A stretch of 64,000 nt of DNA from Phoebastria nigripes (Eukaryota; Chordata; Aves; Procellariiformes; Diomedeidae), in the NCBI GenBank assembly GCA_035582835.1, contig JAYKAV010002684.1, positions 127,258-191,257 on the forward strand, given 5' to 3'. The position numbers and the translations under genes are program-made. The stretch's first letter is position 1. Each line of letters begins with the position of its first letter. Below, piece by piece: positions 36,917-46,325 of this stretch. The notes below the pieces were generated by a model. That model saw only the letters and a program-made list of their open reading frames with translations, was not told the origin of the DNA and ran no database searches.

Positions 36917-37049
36917 GATATTTCGGGGTNGTACGTGTGCCTGTGTGGGGGTGGCCCAGCTTGGGGGGCAGGGGGGGCACCCCCCAGCNTTGGGCAACAG
37001 CGATGGGGCAAAGCCAGGGTTGCGCAAACCTGGGGGGGCACCAACCCAT

Positions 37050-37542
37050 TACGGGCAACGCTCCTGGTGTCACCCCAGTCCCTGCGGGTCCCTGCGCCGC
37101 CCCATTCCCCCCCCCGCCCCGCCGGGAAGCGGGGACGGTCCCCGAGGGCTCGCGGTCCCACAACCCCCCCGATGCCCAGCCAAGGGGCTCCCAGGGCTGG
37201 GGACACCGCGGGGAGNGGGGCCGTGTCCCCGAGGGGGACCAGGCGTGCTACCGCCCGCACTCGGGACACGCTCAGGACCCCCCCCACCTTGTGTCCCCCC
37301 CTCAAAAAACCTGCCACTCTGTGGGCTGGGGCCAGGCGTTTCCGGAGGGGGGGAGCTGAGCCCCAGGGCGGGTTCCCCAACCTCTCAGGGGGGGATAAAA
37401 GGGGACACGGGGGTGGCTGTGGGGACAAGGATGCCGGGCTCCTGGGTGCTGGTGCTGGTGGTGCTGGGGGGGGCCTGCGCCCTCCCTGCCCCGGCCCCCC
37501 TCGCCTACACCCAGGCGCTGGCCCAGGCCGTCGACTCCTTCA
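37050..37542 (+). repeat. left arm of inverted duplication (CATHL2 promoter and exon 1)
   Basis: Nearly identical, in reverse complement, to 40831-41310. The shared block includes the proximal promoter, the GGGATAAAAGGGGACACGGG TATA segment, the start codon and the first 37 codons of exon 1. Differences by eye are a few substitutions and homopolymer lengths. It ends at the assembly gap. Confidence 0.85.
37392..37400 (+). promoter_or_regulatory. CATHL2: TATA box of CATHL2
   Basis: GGATAAAAG about 35 bases upstream of the ATG at 37431, so the leader is very short. The identical element precedes the CATHL3-type gene, and a similar CATAAAAG precedes the CATHB1-like gene. Confidence 0.7.
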
Positions 37543-39146
37543 NNNNNNNNNNNNNNNNNNNNNNNNNNNNNNNNNNNNNNNNNNNNNNNNNNNNNNNNNN
37601 NNNNNNNNNNNNNNNNNNNNNNNNNNNNNNNNNNNNNNNNNNNNNNNNNNNNNNNNNNNNNNNNNNNNNNNNNNNNNNNNNNNNNNNNNNNNNNNNNNNN
37701 NNNNNNNNNNNNNNNNNNNNNNNNNNNNNNNNNNNNNNNNNNNNNNNNNNNNNNNNNNNNNNNNNNNNNNNNNNNNNNNNNNNNNNNNNNNNNNNNNNNN
37801 NNNNNNNNNNNNNNNNNNNNNNNNNNNNNNNNNNNNNNNNNNNNNNNNNNNNNNNNNNNNNNNNNNNNNNNNNNNNNNNNNNNNNNNNNNNNNNNNNNNN
37901 NNNNNNNNNNNNNNNNNNNNNNNNNNNNNNNNNNNNNNNNNNNNNNNNNNNNNNNNNNNNNNNNNNNNNNNNNNNNNNNNNNNNNNNNNNNNNNNNNNNN
38001 NNNNNNNNNNNNNNNNNNNNNNNNNNNNNNNNNNNNNNNNNNNNNNNNNNNNNNNNNNNNNNNNNNNNNNNNNNNNNNNNNNNNNNNNNNNNNNNNNNNN
38101 NNNNNNNNNNNNNNNNNNNNNNNNNNNNNNGGCGTCGAGCTGAGCACGCTGCAGGGACTCAACTTCAGCATGATGGAGACGGAGTGCACCCCGAGCGCCC
38201 GGGTGAACCCCGACGACTGCGACTTCAAGGAGAACGGGGTGAGGATGAGGATGGGGATGAGGATGGGGATGAGGATGAGGATGAGGATGGACCGGGGGGG
38301 TCCTGGGTGTCCTCACCCGGGGTCCCCACGGTGATGCTGGGCGTCCCGTCCCCCCCCAGGTGATCAAGGAGTGCTCGGGGCCGCTGCAGTTCCTGCAGAA
38401 CTCCCCCGAGATCGATCTGCGCTGCACCGACGCCTCCACCAACGTGAGTGGGGGGGTCAGAGGGGGGGCAGCACCCACCCCCAGCACCCGCTGACCGTGG
38501 ATGGGGGCACCCATGGGTGGGGTGTTGGGTGTCGGTGTCCTTCCTCCCGCCCCGTGTTTTGGGGTCCGCTGCCCTCAAAAGGGACCCCCCGATGTCTCAG
38601 TCCTGCCACGATGTCTCCAGCCTGTGGGCGGTGGAGGGTGGGATGGGGGGTCCTGGGGCACCCATGGGGACCTGGGGGTGGGGTCCTGGGTGCAGGGTCC
38701 CGGGTGGGGTCCCCGGTGTGGGCTCCTGGGTGGGGGGTCCCGGGTGGGGTCCCCAGTGCAGGGACCTGGGTGCAGGGTGCCAGCTCCTAGATGCAGGGTG
38801 CTGGGGGTCCCAGGTGTGGGGTCCCCGAGTGGGGTCCTGGGTGCGGGGTCTTGGGTGCAGGGTCCCAGGTGTGGGGTCCCTGAGTGGGGTCGTGGGTGGG
38901 GTCCTGGGTGGGGGATGCTGGGTGGGGGGTCCTGGATGGGGTCCTGGGTGTGGAGTCGTGGGTGCAGGATCCTGGGTGCAGGGTCCCGAACAGCCCCCCC
39001 ACCCCACCCCAGTGACCCCCTTGTCCCTCCGGCAGCCGGTTCTCATCCAGCGGGGCCGGTTCGGGCGATTCCTGGGCAGGATCCGGCGTTTTCGGCCCAG
39101 GATCAGTTTCAGGCTCTACGCCAGGGGCAGAATCAGCCTGGGCTGA
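37431..39146 (+). CDS. CATHL2: CATHL2, cathelicidin-2 (CATH-2 / fowlicidin-2 type)
   Basis: Secreted antimicrobial peptide precursor of heterophil granules. Exon 1 (37431 to beyond 37542, broken by a gap) gives the signal peptide MPGSWVLVLVVLGGACALPA and the start of the cathelin domain (AYTQALAQAVDSF). Exon 2, 38131-38238 (36 codons), holds GLNFSMMETECTPSARVNPD and DDCDFKENG. Exon 3, 38360-38443 (28 codons), holds VIKECSGPLQFLQNSPEIDL and RC. Exon 4, 39036-39146, encodes the mature peptide with RGRFGRFLGRIRRFRPRISF and ends in Gly before TGA. The RFGRFL-RRFRP core is diagnostic of CATH-2, and the terminal Gly fits C-terminal amidation as in chicken. The tail after the proline hinge differs from the chicken one I recall. 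About 20 codons of exon 1 and intron 1 lie in the gap. It is convergent with the CATHL3-type gene. Confidence 0.93.
37543..38130. other. assembly gap (588 N) inside CATHL2
   Basis: Starts inside exon 1 and ends exactly at the inferred first base of exon 2. The break falls in the inverted-duplication arm, consistent with an assembler failing on near-identical copies. Confidence 1.
38239..38292 (+). repeat. GAGGATGGGGAT microsatellite in CATHL2 intron 2
   Basis: Tandem 6- and 12-base units of GAGGAT/GGGGAT directly after the exon 2 donor. Confidence 0.85.
38640..38990 (+). repeat. minisatellite in CATHL2 intron 3
   Basis: About 350 bases built of diverged units around GGGTCCTGGGTGCAGGGTCC, GC-rich and strand-asymmetric (G on the plus strand). 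It fills most of the intron before the mature-peptide exon and is likely to vary in copy number. Confidence 0.85.
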
Positions 39147-39148
39147 AC

Positions 39149-39154
39149 AAATAA
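39149..39154 (+). terminator. CATHL2: AATAAA polyadenylation signal of CATHL2
   Basis: AATAAA two bases after the CATHL2 stop codon. Confidence 0.85.
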
Positions 39155-40032
39155 AGGGGCCGGGCACGGCCGGCGTGCGTGAGCTGGGCTCCTCGCTGCC
39201 TCCCGAGCTGCGGNGGCGGGAGGGGAAACTGAGGCACACGGGGAGGGGGCGTGGGCAGGAGCCTCATGTGCGGCCCCACACCCCGGTCCCCAACGTCCCC
39301 ACGGGGGGACGGCACTGGGGACAGGGCCCAGCTTCGCTCCAGGGAGCCCCCAGGGCATCCCCCCGGCATCATCCCCACAGCGTCATCGTCCCCATGGTGT
39401 TTTGTCCCCAAAACCGGTGGCGTTGGCAGAGGAGAGGCATGGGGGGGTGGCACCGGGGCTGTGTGACCCCCAGGAAGGGACTGGGGGGGGGGGGGGGGGG
39501 GCGTTCAGCGGGACCCCCATGGCGCACCCCTGCCCGGGCATCGACCTCGGCCATGCCACCTGGCCCGTCACCAGCAGTTTGGGATGGGGACGTTGGGACA
39601 CGGGGACGGGGTGCACGGGGACCCCCGTGGCCTGAGAGCGGCCACCCCGGGGTCATGGCTGCAGCCCNGGCTCCGGTGGCCCCATGGGGCCCTGGGGACG
39701 TCCCCTCCCGTCCCCTCCACCCCTGCAACGGGCTGACGGTCCCGTGGGTTTGTGCCCCACAGGCAGCCCTGTGGGGTCCCCGTGGCTGGCACAGGCTCCC
39801 GGGGGACCCTCTGGTCCCCAAGGCGTCTCGGGGCACAGTGGGGGACCCAGTCCCGGGGGCGCAAGTCCCCGCATGAGGCCGGTGCCAGGATGAGGCCCCG
39901 GGGAGCCTGCGGTGCCCGACCCGGGGGGATGACCCCGCTCCCCCCACCCCAGGACCCTCCTCCATCAGCACCACCCCTCATCCCGCACGTCCCCAGTCCC
40001 CGGTGGGGTGACACGGGGGGACGGGAAGCAGC
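39155..40032. other. intergenic DNA between convergent CATHL2 and CATHL3-type genes
   Basis: GC-rich, with a 19-G run at 39483-39501. Long open frames exist on both strands because stops are rare at this composition. None carries a cathelin motif or a signal peptide, so none is called. Confidence 0.7.
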
Positions 40033-40038
40033 TTTATT
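40033..40038 (-). terminator. CATHL3: AATAAA polyadenylation signal of the CATHL3-type gene
   Basis: TTTATT on the plus strand reads AATAAA on the minus strand, about 60 bases past the stop codon. Confidence 0.85.
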
Positions 40039-40095
40039 TGGGGAGGGGGGTGTCGGGGGGGGGGTTCCCCGAGATGGCAGCCCCTCGAGGGAGTC

Positions 40096-40191
40096 TCATT
40101 TCCTCTTGATGGCCTTGAAGAGGTTGATGCCGGCAGCCACCATCTTGATGGCCACCGTCAGCAGTGGCCAGAAGCGCTTGACACGGACAGG
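40096..40191 (-). CDS. CATHL3: CATHL3-type mature peptide exon
   Basis: 31 codons plus TGA after a good acceptor (CTCTCCCCGCAG). Cationic amphipathic helix with a hydrophobic centre and a KRK end. No frame damage. Confidence 0.92.
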   Translation of the reverse strand, partial: PVRVKRFWPLLTVAIKMVAAGINLFKAIKRK

Positions 40192-40935
40192 CTGCGGGGA
40201 GAGGTGGTGTCACGGGGTGGGGGGGGGACCATGGGGACCCCCCCAACTCCCCCCTCCAGGCCCTGGGGTTGCACCCCGCAGCGTGTGCCCGCCCCCCGGC
40301 ACCCCCCAACTCACATCCATGGTGGAGTCCACGCAGGCGACGTTGAGCGCGGGGCACGGAGCAGTCCTTGATGAGGTGCAGAGCGCGGGGGGCTGAGCGC
40401 GGGGACACGCTGAGGGGACCGTCCCCAGACTGGGGACCCCACGGGAGGTGGGTGACCCCCCCATGAGCCCCCCAAGGCTCTCACCCCATCCTCCTTGAAC
40501 TNGCAGGCNTCAGGGCGGGCGCCTGAGCGCACCGGGCATCGCGTCTCCATGACNGTGAGGTTCAGGCGCTGCAGGGAGCTGAGCTGGACGTCCTGCGGGG
40601 ACGGGGACAGGGACGGGGACAGCGCGGTGGCACCCACCAGGGAGAGATGGCACCCATCACTGGGTGCCTGGACCCAACATGGGGAGAGCATCCCTCTGCA
40701 TCCCACCCCACACCCCAAACCCCCCGTAGGTTCTGGCAACCCATAGGTTCTGGCATCCTCCCGATGTCCCCACCGGGACACTGGGGGACCTGGCAGTGTC
40801 CCCAGGCGGTGGCATTCACTGGCTGAAGGAGTCGACGGCCTGGGCCAGCGCCTGGGTGTAGGCGAGGGGGGCCGGGGCAGGGAGGGCGCAGGCCCCCCCC
40901 AGCACCACCAGCACCAGCACCCAGGAGCCCGGCAT
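40096..40935 (-). CDS. CATHL3: CATHL3-type cathelicidin, apparently damaged as assembled
   Basis: Exon 1 begins at 40935 with the same signal peptide as CATHL2 and runs to AVDSFSQ, where an in-frame TGA appears and the rest of the exon and its donor are missing. Exon 2, 40485-40592 (36 codons with three Ns), holds DVQLSSLQRLNL and VMETRC. Exon 3, about 40321-40400, has LIKDC in one frame and NVACVDSTMD in another. Using the only nearby AG gives a 78-nt exon in frame with the second half, against 84 nt in the intact siblings. Exon 4, 40096-40191, is intact: PVRVKRFWPLLTVAIKMVAA, then GINLFKAIKRK and stop. The RVKRFWPL start and INLFKAIKRK end identify a CATH-1/3 peptide, closer to CATH-3 by the RFWPL. 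Either the gene is a pseudogene with an intact mature exon, or the duplicated GC-rich region is misassembled; I favour the latter. Tandem with the CATHB1-like gene. Confidence 0.8.
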
Positions 40936-41310
40936 CCTTGTCCCCACAGCCACCCCCGTGTCCCCTTTTATCCCCCCCTGAGAGGTTGGGGAACCCACCC
41001 CGGGGCTCAGCTCCCCCCCTCCGGAAACGCCTGGCCCCAGCCCACAGAGTGGCAGGTTTTTTGAGGGGGGGACACAAGGTGAGGGGGTCCTAAGCGTGTC
41101 CCGAGTGCGGGCGGTAGCACGCCTGGTCCCCCTCGGGGACACGGCCCCGCTCCCCGCGGTGTCCCCAGCCCTGGGAGCCCCTTGGCTGGGCCGGGGGGGG
41201 CAGGATTTGTGGGACTGCGAGCCCTCAGGGACCGTCCCCACTTCCCGGTGGGGCGCGGGGGGGGACGGGGCGGCGCAGGGACCCGCAGGGACTGGGGAGA
41301 CACCGGGAGC
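40831..41310 (-). repeat. right arm of inverted duplication (CATHL3-type promoter and exon 1)
   Basis: Reverse complement of 37050-37542. Identity is continuous from the promoter through the first 37 codons. Its outer edge abuts the polyadenylation signal of the CATHB1-like gene (41323-41328), so the CATHL3-type promoter lies almost on the end of its upstream neighbour. Confidence 0.85.
40964..40972 (-). promoter_or_regulatory. CATHL3: TATA box of the CATHL3-type gene
   Basis: GGATAAAAG on the minus strand, about 35 bases before the ATG; identical in sequence and spacing to CATHL2. Confidence 0.7.
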
Positions 41311-41322
41311 ATTGCAGGGACG

Positions 41323-41328
41323 TTTATT
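41323..41328 (-). terminator. CATHB1: AATAAA polyadenylation signal of the CATHB1-like gene
   Basis: TTTATT on the plus strand, about 57 bases downstream of the minus-strand stop. Confidence 0.85.
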
Positions 41329-41384
41329 GCAAGCAGAGCGCCCGGGCGGGGGGCACAGGGCGGGGGGGACATGGCGTCGCCCGC

Positions 41385-42481
41385 TCAGGCTTCGGGTTTT
41401 TTGAGGTTGAGCTTGTCGCGGATCCAGATCTTGCCGCACTGGAAGAAGCCCCTGAAACGCTCCCTGATCTTGGCAAAAAAATCCGTGAGCCTGGATGTCC
41501 AGATACGGCCGAGCTGGGAGGAGAAGCAGCGGCATCAGACCTCAGGGAGATGGGGACAGGGGTCTGGGTGACCCCCTGGGGACGTGCCCCACNGCAGCCG
41601 GGGAGGGGAGCGGGTGACGGAGCCAGGGGACATGGTGGGGACGGTGGCATTTTGGGCACCTTCTTACCGTGGTGGGCACCTTCTCGCAGGAGAGCTCGAC
41701 CGTGGGCTGCTGGTCCTCGAGGAAGACAAAGCCCTGGCACCAACTCACCGCCTGTGGGGAAGCAGAGGGGGACACGAGGAAGATGAGGCCGAGAGGCGCC
41801 CCAAACCCCCCCACCCCCACCCCGTGCCTCAGTTTCCCCATCGGCTGCTCCCCAGCTCCCCATTGGGGACAAAGCCTCACCCTCAGCCAGCGGCTCTTGC
41901 AGGCGGCGATGGCCATCCCCGGGGCCCGGCACGTGGTCTCCTCGACGGTGAAGCTCAGCTCCTGCCGGTGCTGCAGGTCCCCAGGCTGGGAGAGGGGACA
42001 GGACCCGTCAGGGACCCACGGCACCGCTGTCCCCAACACCCAGCCCTGAAATGGGCCGGATCCAGCCCCAAGAGGGGCCACATCCAGCCTGGAGATGGGT
42101 CAGACTCAGCCCCAACTTGGTTGGGCTCCATCCCCACAGGGGGTCAGACCCAGCCCCAAAACGGGCCAGATTCAGCCCTGAGAAGGGCCAGATCCTGCAC
42201 CGCCCAGGCCTGGTGCATCTCCCGGTACGCAGGAGCTCAGCACTCACCCAGCCGGGCCGGGGCTGGGCCTCCTGGAGCCGCAGGACGTAGGGACTGACGG
42301 CCCTCCTGTTGAGCAGCTCCACGGCCGCCGAGACGGCATCCTCGTAGCTCACGGTCCAGAGCCCCGGNGGGGACGGCGGGACGGATCCAGCCAACCCCGG
42401 CGTGGATCCATCCGGCCCCGGCGTGGTGGCTCTGGCCAGCCCCAGCAGCAGCAGCAGCAGCACCGCTCGGCACGGCCTCAT
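41385..42481 (-). CDS. CATHB1: CATHB1-like cathelicidin
   Basis: Complete four-exon precursor of 183 residues, all phase-0 introns: 42248-42481 (78 codons), 41881-41985 (35), 41668-41751 (28) and 41385-41513 (42 plus TGA). Signal peptide MRPCRAVLLLLLLGLARA. Cathelin domain: YEDAVSAAVELLNRRAVSPY, then LSFTVEETTCRAPGMAIAAC, then WCQGFVFLEDQQPTVELSCE. Its cysteines are spaced C-x10-C and C-x15-C. The mature exon starts LGRIWTSRLTDFFAKIRERF and continues through RGFFQCGKIWIRDKL to EA. It is a cationic helix reminiscent of mammalian CAMP peptides in its DFF-KIRERF core and carries one unpaired cysteine. It is named CATHB1-like by elimination (the cluster's fourth member) and by the W-rich, non-CATH1/2/3 peptide; orthology is inference. 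One N in exon 1 at 42368. Confidence 0.82.
42040..42220 (-). repeat. minisatellite in CATHB1-like intron 1
   Basis: Five or so diverged units of about 30-35 bases sharing the CCAGCCCCAA-GGGCCAGAT pattern on the plus strand, immediately downstream of exon 1. Confidence 0.8.
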
Positions 42482-42518
42482 CCTGCCTCCTGCCACCCGC
42501 CGTGCCGTGCCGGGGAGC

Positions 42519-42526
42519 CCTTTTAT
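42519..42526 (-). promoter_or_regulatory. CATHB1: TATA box of the CATHB1-like gene
   Basis: CATAAAAG on the minus strand about 40 bases before the start codon, the same short-leader layout as the other cathelicidins. Confidence 0.65.
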
Positions 42527-42529
42527 GGG

Positions 42530-43430
42530 AGCTGCCCAGGATGCGCCGGCAGCACCGTCATGGGCGTTCCCACAGGTTGACNCTTCCCCCTGTGCCACCG
42601 GGAAATTCCCAGTGGGCTGAATCTGTCTGGGAGCCAAGTCCGTCCCCCTTTGGTCCCCAGGCCACCGGAGCAGCTGTCCCAGGCCTGGGGACGGGTCCTG
42701 CCGGCCACCTCCGGGGCTCAGCAGAAGGGAGGCCACAGGGTTTGGGGTCTCCCTGCCACTGGGGTCCCCACAGGAGGGCACCACGTGCCCGGGGAGGGTG
42801 ACAGTGAGGACAGGGGTGATATTGAGTCACAACATGGCCATGGAGGGTGCTGGCCCCGGAGGGTGCCGGCCCCAGGTACCACAAGCCACCGCACCTGGGC
42901 AAGGTGCACCTCAAGGTGACCACCAAAGAGCCAACCTGGGTTTGATGGGGACGTCAGGTGACACCACGTTGGGTTTCTCACCCCCGATCTCCCACAGGGC
43001 TGGATGAAGAAGCCACCCTGCCCCACGGCCGGGGCTTTCCAGCCCCCAGGGTGTTTTACGGCTGGGCGGAGCAGTGAAGACATCTGTCCCTCACGGCAAA
43101 TAAGCTGGGTTTGACCAAACACCAGCTTTGGGAACAGTTGCCCTCTCTGAGGCCAAGCAGGAACCTCCAGGAGGATGTCAAGGAACCCTGCCCAGAAGAT
43201 GACCCTCCGTTCAACCCCCATCTGCACCACCCTGCGCAGCTTAAAGCCACCCAACAGGTTCAGAGCTCCTGGCCAGTGGAGGCCATCAGGTACGTCCTCC
43301 CAACAGCTTGTAAATCAAGCAGGGACAAGCGCGCCCGGGTCAGAGCTGGTGGGTGGCGTGTCTGGGAAGTCCCCAGGGATGGATGCTGTCAATCACAGAC
43401 CTGTAGGACAGCCCAGGTTGGCCCTAGAAA
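42530..43430. other. CATHB1-like upstream flank
   Basis: No coding exon or recognisable repeat before the CR1 block at 43430. It presumably contains the distal promoter. Confidence 0.6.
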
Positions 43431-43905
43431 GATCCCGGTCCAACCAGGTCCAAACTTCTGTGGAGAAGAGACCCTAGATGGGATTATCTCACTCCCCATC
43501 CAGGTTCATCCTGAGAACCTCCAGCAACGGGGACTCCACCGTGTCCCCAGGGACGTTCTTCCAGTGAACAATTGATCTCACTGTACAACCTAAGTTGAGA
43601 TGAGATCTCTCCCGGTGCAACTTGTACCCGTTGCCCCTTGTCTTCTCCATGTGGCTCCTTGTGAAAAGACAGTCTCCACCCTTTGAGTACTGGACTACTG
43701 TGATGAGGTCCCCCCCGAGCCTTCTCCTCTCCAGGGAGAGGAGACCCAACTCCATCAGTCTTTCCTCCTAGAGCAGGTTCTCCAGCCCTTTGACCATCGT
43801 CCTGGCCTTCCTTGGTACACCCTCCAGTCTCTCCGTGTCCTTCTTGACTTGTGGGGACCAGAACTGGACACACCACTCCAGGGGTTGCCTGGAGGATGGC
43901 TTCCT
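43430..43905 (-). mobile_element. CR1 LINE fragment, minus orientation
   Basis: The minus-strand frames read EWCVQFWSPQVKKDTERLEG, then MELGLLSLERRRLGGDLITV and FQ-type sequence, the C-terminal end of CR1 ORF2, followed by 3' sequence up to GGTCCAACCAGG. Frames are broken. It joins head-to-head with the next fragment. Confidence 0.88.
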
Positions 43906-44990
43906 GAGCCAGGCAACTGAGGAGCCAATGAGGAGAGGTGCTCCACTGGAGCTCCCGCTTACAAACAAGGATGAGCTGGTTGGAGATGAGAAGGTCAGGG
44001 GCACCCTTGGCTGCAGTGACCATGGGATGGTGGAGCTCAAGATCCTGAGAGGAGGGAGCTGGGCAGAAAGCACGATCAACACCGTGGACACTTCCAGAGA
44101 GCAGAATTTGGCCTCTTCAGGAACCTGCTTGGAAGAATCCCATGGGATACAGCGCTGGAGAGAAGAGGGGTCCAGGACAGCTGGTTGATTTCCAATGATC
44201 ATCTTCTCCAAGCCAAACAATGGGCCATCCTGACAGGCAGGAGACAAAGAGAGGTGGCCGGAGGTCTGCATGGATGAGCAAGGAGCTCCTGACTGAGCTC
44301 AAGGACAAGACGGACGTGTACAAGAGGTGGAAGCAGGGACAGGTGACACGGAAGGAAGATACAGACACTGCCTGAGGTGCAGGGTTGGGTTTGAGGAAGC
44401 CAAAGCCCACCAGGGGTTGTACCCAACAAGAAGTTGGTCAGGAGCCATCAGCATGGACTGAAAATGGGCTCAACAGCCAGGCCCAGAGGGTGGTCATCAG
44501 CAGCACAAAGTCCAGATGGAGGCTGGTGACTGGTGGTGTTCCCCAGAGGTCCATACTGGGGCCAGAACCGTTTCACATCTTCATTAATGATCAAGATGAT
44601 GGGGCAAGAGCACACCCTCAGCAGGTTTGTAGATGACACGCTGGGAGGAGCAGTTGACGTGCCAGGTCATGCTGCCATCCAGAGGGACCTCAACAGGACG
44701 GAGAGATGGGCCAGCAGGAACCTCATGGGGTTCAACAAGGAGAAGAGCCATGTCCTGCACCGGGAGAGGAACAACCCCAGGCACCAGGACATGCTGGGGC
44801 CCACCCAGCAGCTCGTCAGAGAAGGCCCTGGGGGTCTTGGTGGACACCAAGGTGACTGTAAGCCAACACAGGAACCGGTTGCTCAGAGGGGTTGTGGGGT
44901 CTCTGGTCTTGGAGATACCCGAAACTCAACTGGAGGAGGCCCTGGGCAACCTGCTCCAGCTGAGCCAGCTCTCGGCAGGGTCCCTGCCAG
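43906..44990 (+). mobile_element. CR1 LINE fragment with decayed reverse transcriptase, plus orientation
   Basis: The plus-strand frames contain remnants in CR1 ORF2 order: CSDHGMVELKILRGGS (end of endonuclease), then VVISSTKSRWRLVTGGVPQ, then LGPEPFHIFINDQDDG, then FVDDT, where the catalytic YADD-like motif is expected, then AAIQRDLNRTERWASRNLMG. Frameshifts separate the blocks, so it is inactive. Positioned between the cathelicidins and TBRG4. Confidence 0.88.
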
Positions 44991-46325
44991 CCCCTCCACG
45001 CTTCTTCAACTTGAGACAAGCTTTTGGGGAAGACAAATTCCTTCCAAATTCTTCAGTTCTTCCAAACCCCTTCCAAATTCTTCATTTATGCAGAAAATTG
45101 GATTCAGGTGGAACACCCAGCGCCGGGGGTCCTTGCCGGGCCTCCTGCCCCTCTGCGGCACAACGCCAAGGTGAGCAAAGTCGGCTGCATTTTATCAGAG
45201 CCAAAATCCTTCCAGCTCTCAGAAGGGAAGGTCCAGCTGAGCAGCAACCGTATCCCACAGGGAGACGGACCCCGATGCAAGGCCGGGTCCCGTGGGAGGG
45301 TGCACCAGGCCTCCAGAGGAAATTTTTGCTCTACTTCCCTGCAGTTCACGCTTAGGATTTAACAGCAACCAAAAACAGTATCAAAACCTCTAAATATTGT
45401 TTTTAAGTATCCTGTGTAAACCCCGAGCAGGCTCGCCCCTTTCAAAACGGACATGAAATCCTGCGAGGCCATTTTTGGAACAAAAAGGGAAAATTCGGTG
45501 ACTTTTAGTCAGGGTAACCCTGCACTCACACAGCCACAGCTGCGCTTCGCAGGCCAACTCCCCACCACCGACTGGGAGGGGGGGTAAATAACACTCCCAA
45601 AACCAAACACCGAGGCCCCGAGCGGTGCAAAATACCCCGCTCGTAAATCAGTCTCGCTTTGTTTGACCACCACAAGATTGAGCTGCCCCTCCTCATTCCT
45701 GGCAACCCACCTATTTATTTGTCTTTTATTCGTTCCCACAGCCAGGCCCTGATCAGTTTGGACACTGATACAGCAGGAAAGAAAACACAGGGGTCAGGCG
45801 AGGCAGAACCCGGCCAACCTTACCCGTGACAACCTCAGCAGGTAAAGCGAGGGCACGGCTGCTCCATCAGCCCTGCAGCAGCAGCCCCGGAGAGGGCCGG
45901 GAAGGGAAGGGAAATCCTCCCCCCAGGAAGCCAGGCAGCCGAAGGGGCCGCCCGCGGGGAGGCTTTAAGGGGGCTGGGGGGGGGGAGCTGAGGAAGGAGG
46001 GCGGCCAGGGAGGGATGGCAGCGGGGCAGCACGGGGGCTCAGCCCCGCAGGACCCCATAGAGGGTCCCAGCCCCGACGGCACCTCCCGCTCGCAGCCCCA
46101 CAGCGGCCCGGCCTCACCCTCCTCCCCCCCCGACTCCCCCGGCGGGGTCGGCCCCGCTGCCCCACAAAATGGCGGCCTGGCGGGCGAGGCCGGGCCCAGC
46201 CTGATCCGCGGCCTCGGGCAGAGCCGCGCTCCAGGCCCGCCCGGGGCCGCAGGGACGGCGGCGGGGCCATGGCGGCTGATGGCGGCCGCGCTCCCCTCAC
46301 CGCCCGCCCGGGGGCCGCCGCCGCC
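44991..46325. other. intergenic DNA leading into the TBRG4 CpG island
   Basis: A short duplication (CTTCCAAATTCTTCA twice, about 45045-45090) is seen. GC content rises from about 45830. Overlapping long ORFs on both strands from 45826 reflect composition; none has a recognised domain. Confidence 0.6.

Noticed and set aside
35447..37027. 526-codon minus-strand ORF overlapping the cathelicidin-like gene
   Set aside because: GC-rich shadow frame: low-complexity Pro/Gly/Arg sequence, no start context, no domain. The plus strand here has correct splice sites and conserved cysteines.
39175..40014. Overlapping ORFs between CATHL2 and the CATHL3-type gene, considered as a further cathelicidin
   Set aside because: No cathelin cysteine motif, no signal peptide and no mature-peptide-like cationic helix on either strand.
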